A stretch of 64,000 bases of DNA from S5-327 sp965116015 (lineage in GTDB: Bacteria; Chloroflexota; Dehalococcoidia; Lucifugimonadales; Australimonadaceae), in assembly GCA_965116015.1 (NCBI GenBank), contig OZ220477.1:2294001-2358000 (forward strand), written 5' to 3'. This document shows, in pieces, positions 25,005 through 33,175 of the stretch. Both the position numbers and the translations under genes were made by a program. Position 1 is the first letter of the stretch. Every line of letters starts with the position of its first letter. The notes under the pieces are model-generated. The model had not been told where the DNA came from and made no database searches. It saw only the letters and a list, made by a program, of their open reading frames with translations.

Positions 25005-25441
25005 CCACGCCCCCGCGGGCGGACTCTCTACAGAGGAGCCAGCTGCTCCTACGCCTCCGGCCCACGCCCCCGCGCAGGCGGACTCTCTCGGTGTCCGTGT
25101 CGGTGTCCGTGTCGGTGTCCGCCCACGCCCCCGCGCAGGCGGACTCTCTCGAGAAGGGGTGTGCGGAGTATAGAGGCAGACTCCCACGCCCCCGCGCAGG
25201 CGGACTCTCTCGAGACTTTCCTGGCGCTCTCCCCTGGCAGCGCCCCACGCCCCCGCGCAGGCGGACTCTCTGTTTGGGAACACCCCGACCGCGCTACGAA
25301 CCACCACGCCCCCGCGCGGGCGGACTCTCTGTGCCTATTCACACTACTGGGAGGTGGACAGTGACCACGCCCCCGCGGGCGGACTCTCTTCGGTGAAGAC
25401 GGCAACGGCGCTCTGCGCCTCCCCCGCGCGGGCGGATTGCT
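25005..25441. repeat. CRISPR-like array of eight GC-rich palindromic repeats, no cas genes in the window
   Basis: Seven clear repeats and one degenerate repeat begin at 25005, 25062, 25123, 25184, 25245, 25304, 25365 and about 25418. The full unit is 27 bases: CCACGCCCCCGCG, then a variable core, then GGCGGACTCTCT. Copies 2-5 have core CA, copy 6 has CG, and copies 1 and 7 lack two bases, so the centre stays nearly palindromic (CCCGCGGG or CCCGCGCGGG). Spacers are mostly 32-34 bases and differ, but the second is a simple repeat of CGGTGTCCGTGT. The last copy stops 16 bases before the ileS stop codon. The unit variation, the microsatellite spacer and similar periods at other gene ends argue for a non-CRISPR origin. 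Confidence 0.7.
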
Positions 25442-25456
25442 CCCGCGCAGCGAGGC

Positions 25457-28400
25457 TCAGGACGCCCGCGCCACGCTGATGACGACAGCCTCGCCGTCGA
25501 TGTCGTGCCGTTCGGCGTACGCTCCCGGCGGAGGGTCGCCGGCGCTCACCGGATGGCTGAGCGTCTCCTGCTCGAAGTAGGCCCCGTGGACGCGCAGCGC
25601 CTCCGCGATGCGCGCCCCCCCCTCGGAGATGCGCGTGAGGATGCGGTCCTGAATATCGAACCCCGCACTCTTCCGCATCGTCTGAACGCGGTGAACAAGC
25701 TCCCGCGCAAGCCCCTCCGCCTCCAGCTCGGGAGTAAGCGCAGTGTCGACCCCGACGAGAAGCCCGTCGGCTCCCCCCTCCGACGCGGAAGCGATGCCGG
25801 GGCGCTCCTCCGTCTCGACGAGAACGTCGCCGGCGCTGAACGTGAAGCCGTCGAGCTCCAACGCTCCGGAAGCGCGGAGCTCTGCGGCGACCTTGGCGGG
25901 GTCGGCGCCGGCGAGAGCGGCGCGGGCTCCGGCGACGCGGGAGCCAAGCTTGGGCCCGAGAACAGGCAGGTTAGGGCGGATGCGAACCTCGGCGATATCG
26001 CGCTCCTCCGCAATCTCCAGCGCCTTTACGTTCAGCTCGTCCAGCGCTTGCGCCTCGATGAGGGGGATGAGCTCGGCCTCGCCGGCGCGAGGCCGCACGA
26101 GCACGCGGGCGAGCGGCTGCCGAACCTTCACCTTGCTCTTGCTGCGCGCGCTTCGCCCGAGGCTGGCGATGCGCATCGCCAGCCGGATGGCGCGGTCGAG
26201 CCGCTCGTCGACGAGCGCCTCGTCGCCCTGCGGAAAATCGTCCAGGTGCACGCTGGCCGGCGCGCCGGCTGGAGCAAGGTTGCGGAATACCGCGTCGGAA
26301 ACGAACGGGGCAAGCGGCGCCATAAGCTTGCTCAGCGTGAGCAGGCACGAGTAGAGCGACACGTACGCCCAAGTCTTGTCGTCGTCGCCCTGCTCCGGAG
26401 CGGATTTCCAGAAGCGGCGCCGGCTGCGCCGCACATACCAGTTCGACAGGAGATTCGTGAACTCCTGGATGCGCCTCCCCGCCGATGTCGGATTGAGAGC
26501 GTCGAGGTCGCTCGCGACCTGCCGCGCAAGGTCGTTCAGCTCCGAGATGATCCAGCGGTCCAGCTCGTTTGGAGGCGCCGAGGCGAGCGCAGGCGACCCG
26601 ACGTCGCCGTTCCGCCAGTAGGCGGCGCAGCTGTCGGCGTCGAACCCGTCGATATTGGCGTACGTAACGAAGAAGCTGTACGTGTTCCAGAACGTCAGGA
26701 GAAACTGCCGCAGAGTCTCCTGCACGAGGTCGGAAGAGAAGCGGCGGGCGTCGGCTGCGGGCGCCGCGGTGTACAGGCACCAGCGCAGCGCGTCGGCTCC
26801 GTGCTCGTTCATTACCTCCCACGGGTCCACGACGTTCCCGCGCGACTTCGACATCTTCTCCCCGGCGCCGTCGAGAATAAGCCCAAGCACAAGGCAGCTC
26901 TCGTAGGACGACTTTCCGGCAATGAGCGTAGACAGAGCCAGCAGGCTGTAGAACCACCCGCGGGTCTGGTCGACAGCCTCCGTGATGTAGTTCGCCGGAA
27001 AGAGAGGGCTGGCGATGAGATCCTCAACTCCGTTGAGCACAATCTCCCGCCCCCCGGGGCCCTTGACGGTTGCCGGATAGCTCCACTGCGCGAACGGCAT
27101 CGCCCCGGAGTCGTACCAGGCGTCGGCGACCTCCGGAACGCGCCGCATAACCCCGTCGCAGTCCGCGCAGCGCAGCTCGACGCGGTCGATGAACGGGCGG
27201 TGCAGGTCAAGGTCGCGGAGCAGAGGCCGGGAGGCTTCCGTGGCGCGCTCCTCGAGCTGAGCGACCGAGGCGGCGACATAGATGTGGGCCGCGTCGTCGA
27301 CGCACCGCCAGATGGGGATGGGCGTGCCCCAGTACCGCTCGCGGGAGACCGCCCAGTCGACGTTGTTGCGGAGCCACTCGCCGAACCGCCCCTCCCGGAT
27401 GTGCCCGGGAACCCAGTGGACGGCGCGGTTCGCGGCGACCATCTCGTCCTTGCGAGCCGTAGTGCGGATGTGCCACGAGGCTTTGGCGTAGTAGAGCAGC
27501 GGCTGGCCGCATCGCCAGCAGAAAGGGTAGGTGTGAAGGTAGGGAGAGGCGTCGCGGTGGAGCAGCCCGCGCGCGTCGAGGTCGCGCAGGATGTCGGCGT
27601 CGGCCTCTTTCACGAACTTGCCGGCGCCCGGAAAGCCGTCCATCACCACGCCCCTGCTGTCGACGGTGTGGACAGTGGAGAAGCCGTGCGCGCGCCCGAG
27701 CTCAGCGTCCTCTGCGCCGTAGGCCACCGCAGTGTGGACGATGCCTGTGCCGTCCGCAGTCGAAACGTAGTCTGCGGCGAGGACGCGGTGAACGTGCCCT
27801 CCGAGTTCGGGGCTGACGTAGGGCGCGTCGTAGCGCACGCCGGCGAGATCGCCGCCCGCAAAGCGCGCGATCTCCCGCCACTCCCCGCCGAGGACGGAGT
27901 CCATCAGGGCCGCCGCGACCATCGCGCGCTCCCCAGTCTCGGCGGACTCGGCGAGCGCGTACTGCTCGTCGGGCCCGACGGCGAGCGCGACGTTCGCGGT
28001 GAGCGTCCACGGCGTAGTCGTCCACGCGATGAAAGCAGGCCGCGGAGCCGACCAGACGCCGTCGGCGCAGCCGAGGCGGGCGAGCGTCTCGGGAGAGGCG
28101 CCGAACTCGGTAGTCTGCGCTTCCGAAGCGGGGAAGCGCGCGTAGATGCTCGGATCAGGCGTGTTGTCCTTGTAGCCGAGCGCAACCTCGTGGGAGCTGA
28201 GGCTGGTGACGCAGCGGGGACAGTGAGGGGTAACCTTGTAGCCCTCGTACACGAGCCCCATGCGCCAGAGACGCTCGAACACCCACCAGGCGGACTCGAT
28301 GAAGGAGTTGTGATAGGTGACGTACGCGTCGTCCATATCGAGCCACACGCCGGCGCGATTCGTCATAGCCTCCCAGTCGCCCACGTAGCGGAAAACGCTC

Positions 28401-28783
28401 TCGCGGCACCGGCGGTTGAACTCTTCGATGCCGAACTGCTCGATCTCCTGCTTGGAGGAGAGCCCAAGCTCCTTCTCGACCTCGAGCTCGACGGGGAGGC
28501 CGTGCGTGTCCCACCCCCCGCGCCGCAGAGGCCGGAACCCCTGCATCGTCTTGTAGCGGAGAATGACGTCCTTGAACGAGCGGGAGAGCACGTGATGGAT
28601 GCCCGGGCTGCCGTTCGCCGTCGGCGGCCCCTCGTAGAAGACGAAGAGGGGAGCGTCGGCGCGGACAGCGTCGACCTGCCGGAAGACGCCGGCTTCGCGC
28701 CAGTGCTCGAGGATGGCCTCCTCGAGTTGCGGGAAGTTCACCCTGCTGGGCGCTGGCTCGTACCGTTGCTGCTGTTCGGTCAT
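25457..28783 (-). CDS. ileS: Isoleucyl-tRNA synthetase
   Basis: The 1108-residue class I synthetase charges tRNA-Ile. The HIGH-type motif is present as GIHHVLSR (about 64-71) after PPTANGSPG, and the KMSKS loop as GEKMSKSRGN at about 615-624. Between them lies the editing CP1 domain (with TTPWTLTANVALAVGP). The C-terminal anticodon-binding region and a long extension resemble the eukaryote-like/type 2 bacterial IleRS, which often resists mupirocin; that typing is an inference from length and the C-terminal pattern. The Met at 28783 follows AGGAG. Expression is controlled by a T-box leader upstream. Confidence 0.93.
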   Translation of the reverse strand: MTEQQQRYEPAPSRVNFPQLEEAILEHWREAGVFRQVDAVRADAPLFVFYEGPPTANGSPGIHHVLSRSFKDVILRYKTMQGFRPLRRGGWDTHGLPVELEVEKELGLSSKQEIEQFGIEEFNRRCRESVFRYVGDWEAMTNRAGVWLDMDDAYVTYHNSFIESAWWVFERLWRMGLVYEGYKVTPHCPRCVTSLSSHEVALGYKDNTPDPSIYARFPASEAQTTEFGASPETLARLGCADGVWSAPRPAFIAWTTTPWTLTANVALAVGPDEQYALAESAETGERAMVAAALMDSVLGGEWREIARFAGGDLAGVRYDAPYVSPELGGHVHRVLAADYVSTADGTGIVHTAVAYGAEDAELGRAHGFSTVHTVDSRGVVMDGFPGAGKFVKEADADILRDLDARGLLHRDASPYLHTYPFCWRCGQPLLYYAKASWHIRTTARKDEMVAANRAVHWVPGHIREGRFGEWLRNNVDWAVSRERYWGTPIPIWRCVDDAAHIYVAASVAQLEERATEASRPLLRDLDLHRPFIDRVELRCADCDGVMRRVPEVADAWYDSGAMPFAQWSYPATVKGPGGREIVLNGVEDLIASPLFPANYITEAVDQTRGWFYSLLALSTLIAGKSSYESCLVLGLILDGAGEKMSKSRGNVVDPWEVMNEHGADALRWCLYTAAPAADARRFSSDLVQETLRQFLLTFWNTYSFFVTYANIDGFDADSCAAYWRNGDVGSPALASAPPNELDRWIISELNDLARQVASDLDALNPTSAGRRIQEFTNLLSNWYVRRSRRRFWKSAPEQGDDDKTWAYVSLYSCLLTLSKLMAPLAPFVSDAVFRNLAPAGAPASVHLDDFPQGDEALVDERLDRAIRLAMRIASLGRSARSKSKVKVRQPLARVLVRPRAGEAELIPLIEAQALDELNVKALEIAEERDIAEVRIRPNLPVLGPKLGSRVAGARAALAGADPAKVAAELRASGALELDGFTFSAGDVLVETEERPGIASASEGGADGLLVGVDTALTPELEAEGLARELVHRVQTMRKSAGFDIQDRILTRISEGGARIAEALRVHGAYFEQETLSHPVSAGDPPPGAYAERHDIDGEAVVISVARAS

Positions 28784-28828
28784 AGCTCCTCGCTCGCTAT
28801 CGGGATGCGCTCGAACACGACTCGCTCG

Positions 28829-29102
28829 GAACACAAAGAAGCCCGTCGCCAAAGGCGGACGGGCTTCCCGCGTTACCACCACCATTCCCCGGCAGCGCGC
28901 GCCGGGACTCTCGATCCTTCGCGCCAAGCGCCAAGGAACTGCTGTAACGGGCAGCGCGACCGGTCGCGCCTACTGGCCGGCGGGCGGCGTTCGGGCGACG
29001 GCTCGGGAGGGATATTCGGCAGCCCGGAGCGCGCCGGCTCGCACCATCTCCGGCTCGCTGAGCGCCCGACCGGCTGCCTACTCGTCTCCGTCGAGGCCTC
29101 TG
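28829..29102 (-). ncRNA. T-box riboswitch (tRNA-Ile sensing) of ileS
   Basis: The minus-strand leader contains the T-box bulge TGGTGGTAACGCGG (28870-28884), the Stem I distal-loop pattern GAGCCGGAGATGGTGC (about 29041-29056), and a specifier loop GAATATCCC in which ATC, an Ile codon, lies at 29011-29013. It ends with a terminator: AAGCCCGTC (28839-28847) pairs with GACGGGCTT (28858-28866), then a U-rich CTTTGTGT. Uncharged tRNA-Ile should pair with the T-box and favour readthrough into ileS. All class-defining elements are in the expected order. Confidence 0.9.
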
Positions 29103-29108
29103 CCAACG

Positions 29109-29138
29109 ATACTAGCGGCAGCCGCCCGCAAGCGTCAA
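29109..29138 (-). promoter_or_regulatory. Promoter of the ileS T-box transcript
   Basis: On the minus strand, TTGACG (29133-29138) and TAGTAT (29109-29114) are 18 bases apart. The predicted start is about 29102, just before the first T-box helix. Confidence 0.75.
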
Positions 29139-29185
29139 CGCAGCGCAAGAGCGCGCAAGAGAATGAAAAGGCTGACATCAGGCGC

Positions 29186-29215
29186 TTGACAACATACGTA
29201 TGCGTATGATAAACA
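29186..29215 (+). promoter_or_regulatory. Promoter with palindromic operator before the ribbon-helix-helix pair
   Basis: TTGACA (29186-29191) and TAAACA (29210-29215) are 18 bases apart. The spacer contains the perfect palindrome CATACGTATG (29193-29202), followed by further half-sites CGTATG and CATAC. Such repeats between -35 and -10 suit binding by a dimeric ribbon-helix-helix repressor, plausibly the product of the second gene of the operon. Confidence 0.6.
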
Positions 29216-29247
29216 TAAGCATACTATCCAAACAGAGGAGGCCCGCA

Positions 29248-29595
29248 TTGAGCCAAGCGCGAGCAGCACGGAATCTCATACACGACGCCCTGGCGAACGT
29301 TTACGCATACGTCTGGGCGGCGCAGATAGGCAGGGAGCGCCCTGACGACGCGAAGGACGAGGGCGAGTTGCTGGAGGAGGCAGTCCTCTCCCTGGAGGCG
29401 CTGCTCGGCGGAGCGCCCGACCACGCGGCGATGGCGTTCGAGTGGATCGCGGCGGAATTGCGCCGGAACAGGCTGGGGATCGTGAGGCGCCAGCCGCGCA
29501 AGCAGCTGCCAGACTGGGCGGCGCAGGCCATCGCCGACGCTCTGCGCCCCCCGGGCGAAACCCGGAACGGAGGGGAAGATGCGGATCGGCGTTAA
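29248..29595 (+). CDS. Hypothetical protein, first gene of a ribbon-helix-helix operon
   Basis: This is a mostly helical 115-residue cytoplasmic protein without a recognised family. The TTG start at 29248 is chosen because GAGGAGG lies 5 bases upstream; an in-frame ATG at 29200 falls inside the promoter. The 3' end overlaps the next gene by 17 bases, so the two are coupled. The layout (short gene, then a ribbon-helix-helix gene, with a palindromic promoter) resembles toxin-antitoxin or autoregulated operons, but no toxin motif is visible. Confidence 0.6.
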   Translation: MSQARAARNLIHDALANVYAYVWAAQIGRERPDDAKDEGELLEEAVLSLEALLGGAPDHAAMAFEWIAAELRRNRLGIVRRQPRKQLPDWAAQAIADALRPPGETRNGGEDADRR

Positions 29596-30184
29596 CGTCC
29601 CCAGTGCGCTCCTCAAGCAGGCGCGGGAGTTCGAACCGCGGATGAACATCTCGCAAATATGCCGCGAGGCGATCCAGCAGCGCGTCGAGATCGCGGAGAG
29701 AGCTCGCGCCCTAGCCCGCGAGGACCACGAGCTGATTGAGAGGCTCGACACGGAAACGACGCCTCGGATGCGCGAGCCGGACTGGGTCTCCTTCGCCCTG
29801 GAGGATGCGCGCGAGTGGGTGCGCGAAATGACGCGCGAAGACTGGGAGCGGTTCACGTACGAGCTCGACCGCGCCCGCCTGCCGGGCGAGGACGCGGCCG
29901 AGTTCGTCAGGATGTGGTCGCAGTTCCCGTCCGGTAAGGGATTCGGCCATCGCGTGTGGGAATACCAGGACTGGATTCTTGATCAGTTCAACCGGCCGCC
30001 GTACGGGGAATCGCCCGTCCCTCGCGTCTCTGAGGAGTACTCTCGAGCGTGGCTCCTCTACGTGAACGAGGCGCGGAGGATGCTCGAGAGGCGCCGCAAG
30101 GAGGAGTACGACCAGCTGATGGCCGAGCGTGAACTCCGCCGCCGAGAGCTCGCCGCGCCGGAGCTCCCCGAGCATCTGCTCTAG
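29579..30184 (+). CDS. Ribbon-helix-helix-type protein with long helical C-terminal domain
   Basis: The N-terminal 45 residues look like a ribbon-helix-helix DNA-binding domain: a short basic strand RIGVNVPSALLKQA, then NISQICREAIQQRVEIAERA. The remaining 150 residues are highly charged, probably helical, with a Trp/Tyr-rich middle part (about 75-145). The total is 201 residues, much longer than usual RHH antitoxins. It overlaps the preceding gene by 17 bases. It may repress its own promoter at the palindrome CATACGTATG. The role of the C-terminal domain is unknown. Confidence 0.65.
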   Translation: MRIGVNVPSALLKQAREFEPRMNISQICREAIQQRVEIAERARALAREDHELIERLDTETTPRMREPDWVSFALEDAREWVREMTREDWERFTYELDRARLPGEDAAEFVRMWSQFPSGKGFGHRVWEYQDWILDQFNRPPYGESPVPRVSEEYSRAWLLYVNEARRMLERRRKEEYDQLMAERELRRRELAAPELPEHLL

Positions 30185-30329
30185 GAAGCGATGGCGCATC
30201 GCATTTCCCCGCCAATGCCCCGCCAGCCGGCCTTGCCCCTGCCAAGCCCGTGTGCTATCAACCCCATGCGAGCGCGGCCTGTCGGCGCGTCGGCTACAGC
30301 GACTACAACGGAGAACGGAGCGCGCGGGA

Positions 30330-30746
30330 ATGAGCCCCGACAACGTAACGCCCGAGCGCCGCAGCTGGATTATGCGGCGCGTCAAATCGCGCGACACTGC
30401 CCCGGAACTCTACGTCCGGTGGGCGCTCCACGCCGCGGGTCTGCGCTACCGCCTCCACAACAAGCGCCTGCCGGGCGCCCCCGACCTTACGCTCCGCAAG
30501 CGCCGCACAGTCGTGTTCGTCCACGGATGCCTCTGGCACTGGCACGGATGCAGCCGCTCGCGGATGCCGTCGTCCAACGCCGACTACTGGCGCCGCAAGA
30601 TCGCCCGCAACGTCGAGCGCGACGCCGCTCACGCCGAAGCCCTCGCCGCCCTCGGCTGGACCATCGAGATTGTCTGGGAGTGCGAGCTCGTTCCGGCGAC
30701 CGCCGCCCTCATCGAACGGCTAGCCCCGGAGCCGTCGATGCGCTAA
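30330..30746 (+). CDS. vsr: Very-short-patch mismatch repair endonuclease Vsr
   Basis: The 138-residue nuclease nicks DNA at T:G mismatches left by deamination of 5-methylcytosine. The family pattern is complete: RRSWIMRRVKSRDTAPE, RYRLHNKRLPGAPDL (catalytic Asp), VFVHGCLWHWHGC (His and zinc Cys), NADYWRRKIARN and VWECEL. The ATG at 30330 follows GGAG. No cytosine methyltransferase gene is adjacent, although Vsr is usually paired with one, so it is either an orphan or its methylase is elsewhere. Confidence 0.93.
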   Translation: MSPDNVTPERRSWIMRRVKSRDTAPELYVRWALHAAGLRYRLHNKRLPGAPDLTLRKRRTVVFVHGCLWHWHGCSRSRMPSSNADYWRRKIARNVERDAAHAEALAALGWTIEIVWECELVPATAALIERLAPEPSMR

Positions 30747-30810
30747 CCTTCCCTCCTGCCCCGGCGCAACGGCGCCCTCTCCCTAACTCGCTCACTGCGG
30801 AGGTGAACTC

Positions 30811-31755
30811 GTGACAGTCCTCATCACCGGCGGAATGGGCTTCATCGGCCTGCACACTGCCCGAGCGTTCGTCGACGCGGGCGAAGACGTCGTCATCACC
30901 TACTACCAGACGTGGCGCGAGCCCGGCTTCATCAAGGACGAGTACGGCAAGAGCGTCATCGTCGAGAAAGCCGACGTGTCTCAGCCGTCCGTCATCGAAG
31001 AGCTCGCCAAGAAGCACAGCGCCGAGCACATCGTCCACCTGGCGGTTCCCGGCGTCGCCGCGCTCGGCCCCTACGACGACTACCGCGTGAATATGAACGG
31101 ACTCATCGGCGTGCTCGAGGCCGCCCGCAACGCGGGCGTCCGCCGGCTCTCGCTGGCAAGCTCCATCGCCGTCTACCACTCCCTCCCCGAGGGGCCGTAC
31201 CGGGAAACCGACCGTCTCCCCGTCGAGTCCGCGAATCCCACCGAGACGTTCAAGAAAGCCTGGGAGATCTTGGCGTTCCACTACGCCGCGCGCACCGGCC
31301 TCGAAGTAGTCTCTATGCGCATCGGCGGCATCTGGGGGCCGCTCTACCACTCGATGATGAACCTCCCCAGCCGCCTTGCGCACGCCGCCGTCGCCGGAGC
31401 GCCGCCCGACTACTCCCGCGGCGTCCCCTTCGCCGAAGACACCGGCGACGTCTGCTACGTGAAGGACTGCGCCCAAGGCATCAAGCTCGTCCAGCTAACG
31501 GAGAACCTCGGATATCGCATCTACAACGTCAGCTCGGGGCTGGCCGTCTCGAACCAGCGGCTTGTGGACGCGGTGAAAGCTGTCAAGCCCGGCGCCGACC
31601 TCCCGCTGCAAGCGGGAAAGGGCCCGGCGTACAAAGAGAACAGCTACCTCGATATGACCCGCGCCCGCGACGACCTCGGCTTCGAGAACCAGTTCACCCC
31701 TGAGTCCGCCATGGCCGACTACATCGCCTGGCTGGAAGACGGGAACGAGAAGTAG
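30811..31755 (+). CDS. NAD-dependent epimerase/dehydratase family protein (extended SDR) with altered active site
   Basis: The 314-residue protein has the Rossmann motif TGGMGFIG (about 6-13), DVSQPSV (about 52), the LAVPG strand and the late RIGGIWGP segment of extended SDRs. The catalytic Tyr-x3-Lys is not intact: the segment aligned to it reads ETFKKAWE, with Lys present but Glu where Tyr should be, and the preceding strand has SIAVYHS. Epimerase chemistry is therefore uncertain. GTG start with GGAGG 8 bases upstream. It ends 2 bases before nadX, so the two are cotranscribed. Confidence 0.75.
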   Translation: MTVLITGGMGFIGLHTARAFVDAGEDVVITYYQTWREPGFIKDEYGKSVIVEKADVSQPSVIEELAKKHSAEHIVHLAVPGVAALGPYDDYRVNMNGLIGVLEAARNAGVRRLSLASSIAVYHSLPEGPYRETDRLPVESANPTETFKKAWEILAFHYAARTGLEVVSMRIGGIWGPLYHSMMNLPSRLAHAAVAGAPPDYSRGVPFAEDTGDVCYVKDCAQGIKLVQLTENLGYRIYNVSSGLAVSNQRLVDAVKAVKPGADLPLQAGKGPAYKENSYLDMTRARDDLGFENQFTPESAMADYIAWLEDGNEK

Positions 31756-31757
31756 CC

Positions 31758-32564
31758 GTGCCCAGGCTCTCCATCGGCGTCGTAGGCTGCGGAGCCATCG
31801 GACGCTCCATCCTGCGCGCCGCCGACGACGGACTGGTGGACGTCGATGTAGCAGGCGCGACGAGCCGCACCGAGTCGACGGCTCGCGACTTCCTCTCCAC
31901 GCTCAGGACGCCCGCGCCCTACCTCTCGCTCGGAGAGCTCATTGAAGAGGCCGACCTCATCGTCGAGGCGGCTGGAGGGCCGGCGGTTCATGGCCTTGTC
32001 GAGGCCGCGTTCGAGGCGGGCAAGGGCGCAATGGTGATCAGCGTAGGCGCCCTTATCGAGCACCCCGAGCTGCTGGATATGGCTCGCGCCAGGAACTGCC
32101 GCCTGCTGATGCCGTCCGGAGCAATCATCGGCCTCGACGGCATCAAGGCGGCGTCCGTCGGAGCGATCGACCGCGTCGTGATGGAGTCCCGCAAGCCTCC
32201 GGCTGCGCTGGACGGCGCGCCCTACGTCGTCGCCAACGGCGTCGACCTGTGGGCGCTCGAGCGCGAGGAGGCGATATTCGAGGGCACGGCGCGCGAGGCC
32301 TGCGCGGGATTCCCCGCCAACCTCAACGTCTCCGCGGCCGTCAGCTTCGCCGGCGTCGGGCCCGACCGCACGACGGTCAGGATGATTGCCACGCCAGGCT
32401 TGCAGCGGAACTGCCACGACATCGAAGTCGAAGGGGAGTTCGGCCTGATGCGGCTGCACCTCGAGAACATCCCCGGCGAGAACCCCAAGACGGGAAAGCT
32501 CACCGCGATGTCCATCATCCGCGCCCTCCAGCAGGAGACCGACCCCGTCCGCCTCGGCACATGA
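31758..32564 (+). CDS. nadX: L-aspartate dehydrogenase (NadX family)
   Basis: The 268-residue enzyme oxidises aspartate to iminoaspartate, either for NAD synthesis or in amino-acid use. It has the NAD(P) motif GVVGCGAIG (about 7-15), MPSGAIIGLDG (about 117-127), FPANLNVSAAVSFAG (about 184-198), the catalytic-type His in NCHDIEVEG (about 223) and the C-terminal ENPKTGKLTAMS signature. The start is GTG 2 bases after the SDR stop. Quinolinate synthase (nadA) is not in the window, so the pathway is inferred. Confidence 0.88.
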   Translation: MPRLSIGVVGCGAIGRSILRAADDGLVDVDVAGATSRTESTARDFLSTLRTPAPYLSLGELIEEADLIVEAAGGPAVHGLVEAAFEAGKGAMVISVGALIEHPELLDMARARNCRLLMPSGAIIGLDGIKAASVGAIDRVVMESRKPPAALDGAPYVVANGVDLWALEREEAIFEGTAREACAGFPANLNVSAAVSFAGVGPDRTTVRMIATPGLQRNCHDIEVEGEFGLMRLHLENIPGENPKTGKLTAMSIIRALQQETDPVRLGT

Positions 32565-32571
32565 CGCACCC

Positions 32572-32731
32572 CAACCCTCCCCGCAAGCGCGGGATCGAGC
32601 GCCTGCCGCGGGAAGCTGTGGGAAATTTGTTCGCGAGCAAGCAGCTCTCCCCGCGAGCGCGAGGTCGAGACGACGAATGACGTTGCGTAGGAGCCTTAGA
32701 CAACCCTTCCCGCAAGCGCGGTGTCGAGCGG
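32572..32731. repeat. Three-copy palindromic repeat downstream of nadX
   Basis: Units like CAACCCTCCCCGCAAGCG, continuing to CGGGATCGAGCG, begin at 32572, 32642 and 32701 (spacings 70 and 59). Each has the small palindrome CCGC-AAGC-GCGG or a close variant. The 220-base gap has no other feature. Confidence 0.68.
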
Positions 32732-32787
32732 GTGATGAGCGCCCCTGCCGCTGATGAGCTAGCCCGCAGGGGATACGGAGAAGCTTG

Positions 32788-33081
32788 ATGGAGGGCGAAC
32801 GGGATTGGAAGAAACGGCGTTTGCGATCCAGGCACACGTCCTTCATCAAGTTCATCCGCAGAGTGTTCGCAGACGACCGCTCCGATGGCGAAGTGCTGGC
32901 GGCTCCATGCTACTGCGGCGAGAGACGCGACAAGCACGTCTGCGTCGAGACGATGGTCTACTCAACCCCGCGCGCCCAGCGCCGAACGCGCGTCGTCCTC
33001 GCGATCGGCTACTGGGACGACGCGAAGCTATTCACCCCCTGCGTCATCGAAAAGGGAATGGCCGAGCAAGTGCTGACGTAA
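32788..33081 (+). CDS. Small hypothetical protein with a Cys pair
   Basis: A 97-residue basic protein with a CYCGERRDKHVC stretch (about 41-52) that could bind a metal, and a beta-rich second half. I do not recognise the family. The ATG at 32788 follows GGAG; a TTG directly before it is also possible. It stands alone after the repeat array. Coding potential is supported by length and position only. Confidence 0.45.
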   Translation: MEGERDWKKRRLRSRHTSFIKFIRRVFADDRSDGEVLAAPCYCGERRDKHVCVETMVYSTPRAQRRTRVVLAIGYWDDAKLFTPCVIEKGMAEQVLT

Positions 33082-33175
33082 GGAATGGCGTTTCGGATGC
33101 GGCTGTCTCCCGAACCCTCCCGCGCCACGCCCGGGTGTGGGGCGCATACGGCGGCGCTTCTACTAAGGGCTCTGG

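Noticed and set aside
25505..29209. A very long open frame on the plus strand antisense to ileS
   Set aside because: High-GC coding sequence with G/C at third positions keeps antisense frames open; it has no start signal, no family motif, and ileS on the other strand is certain.
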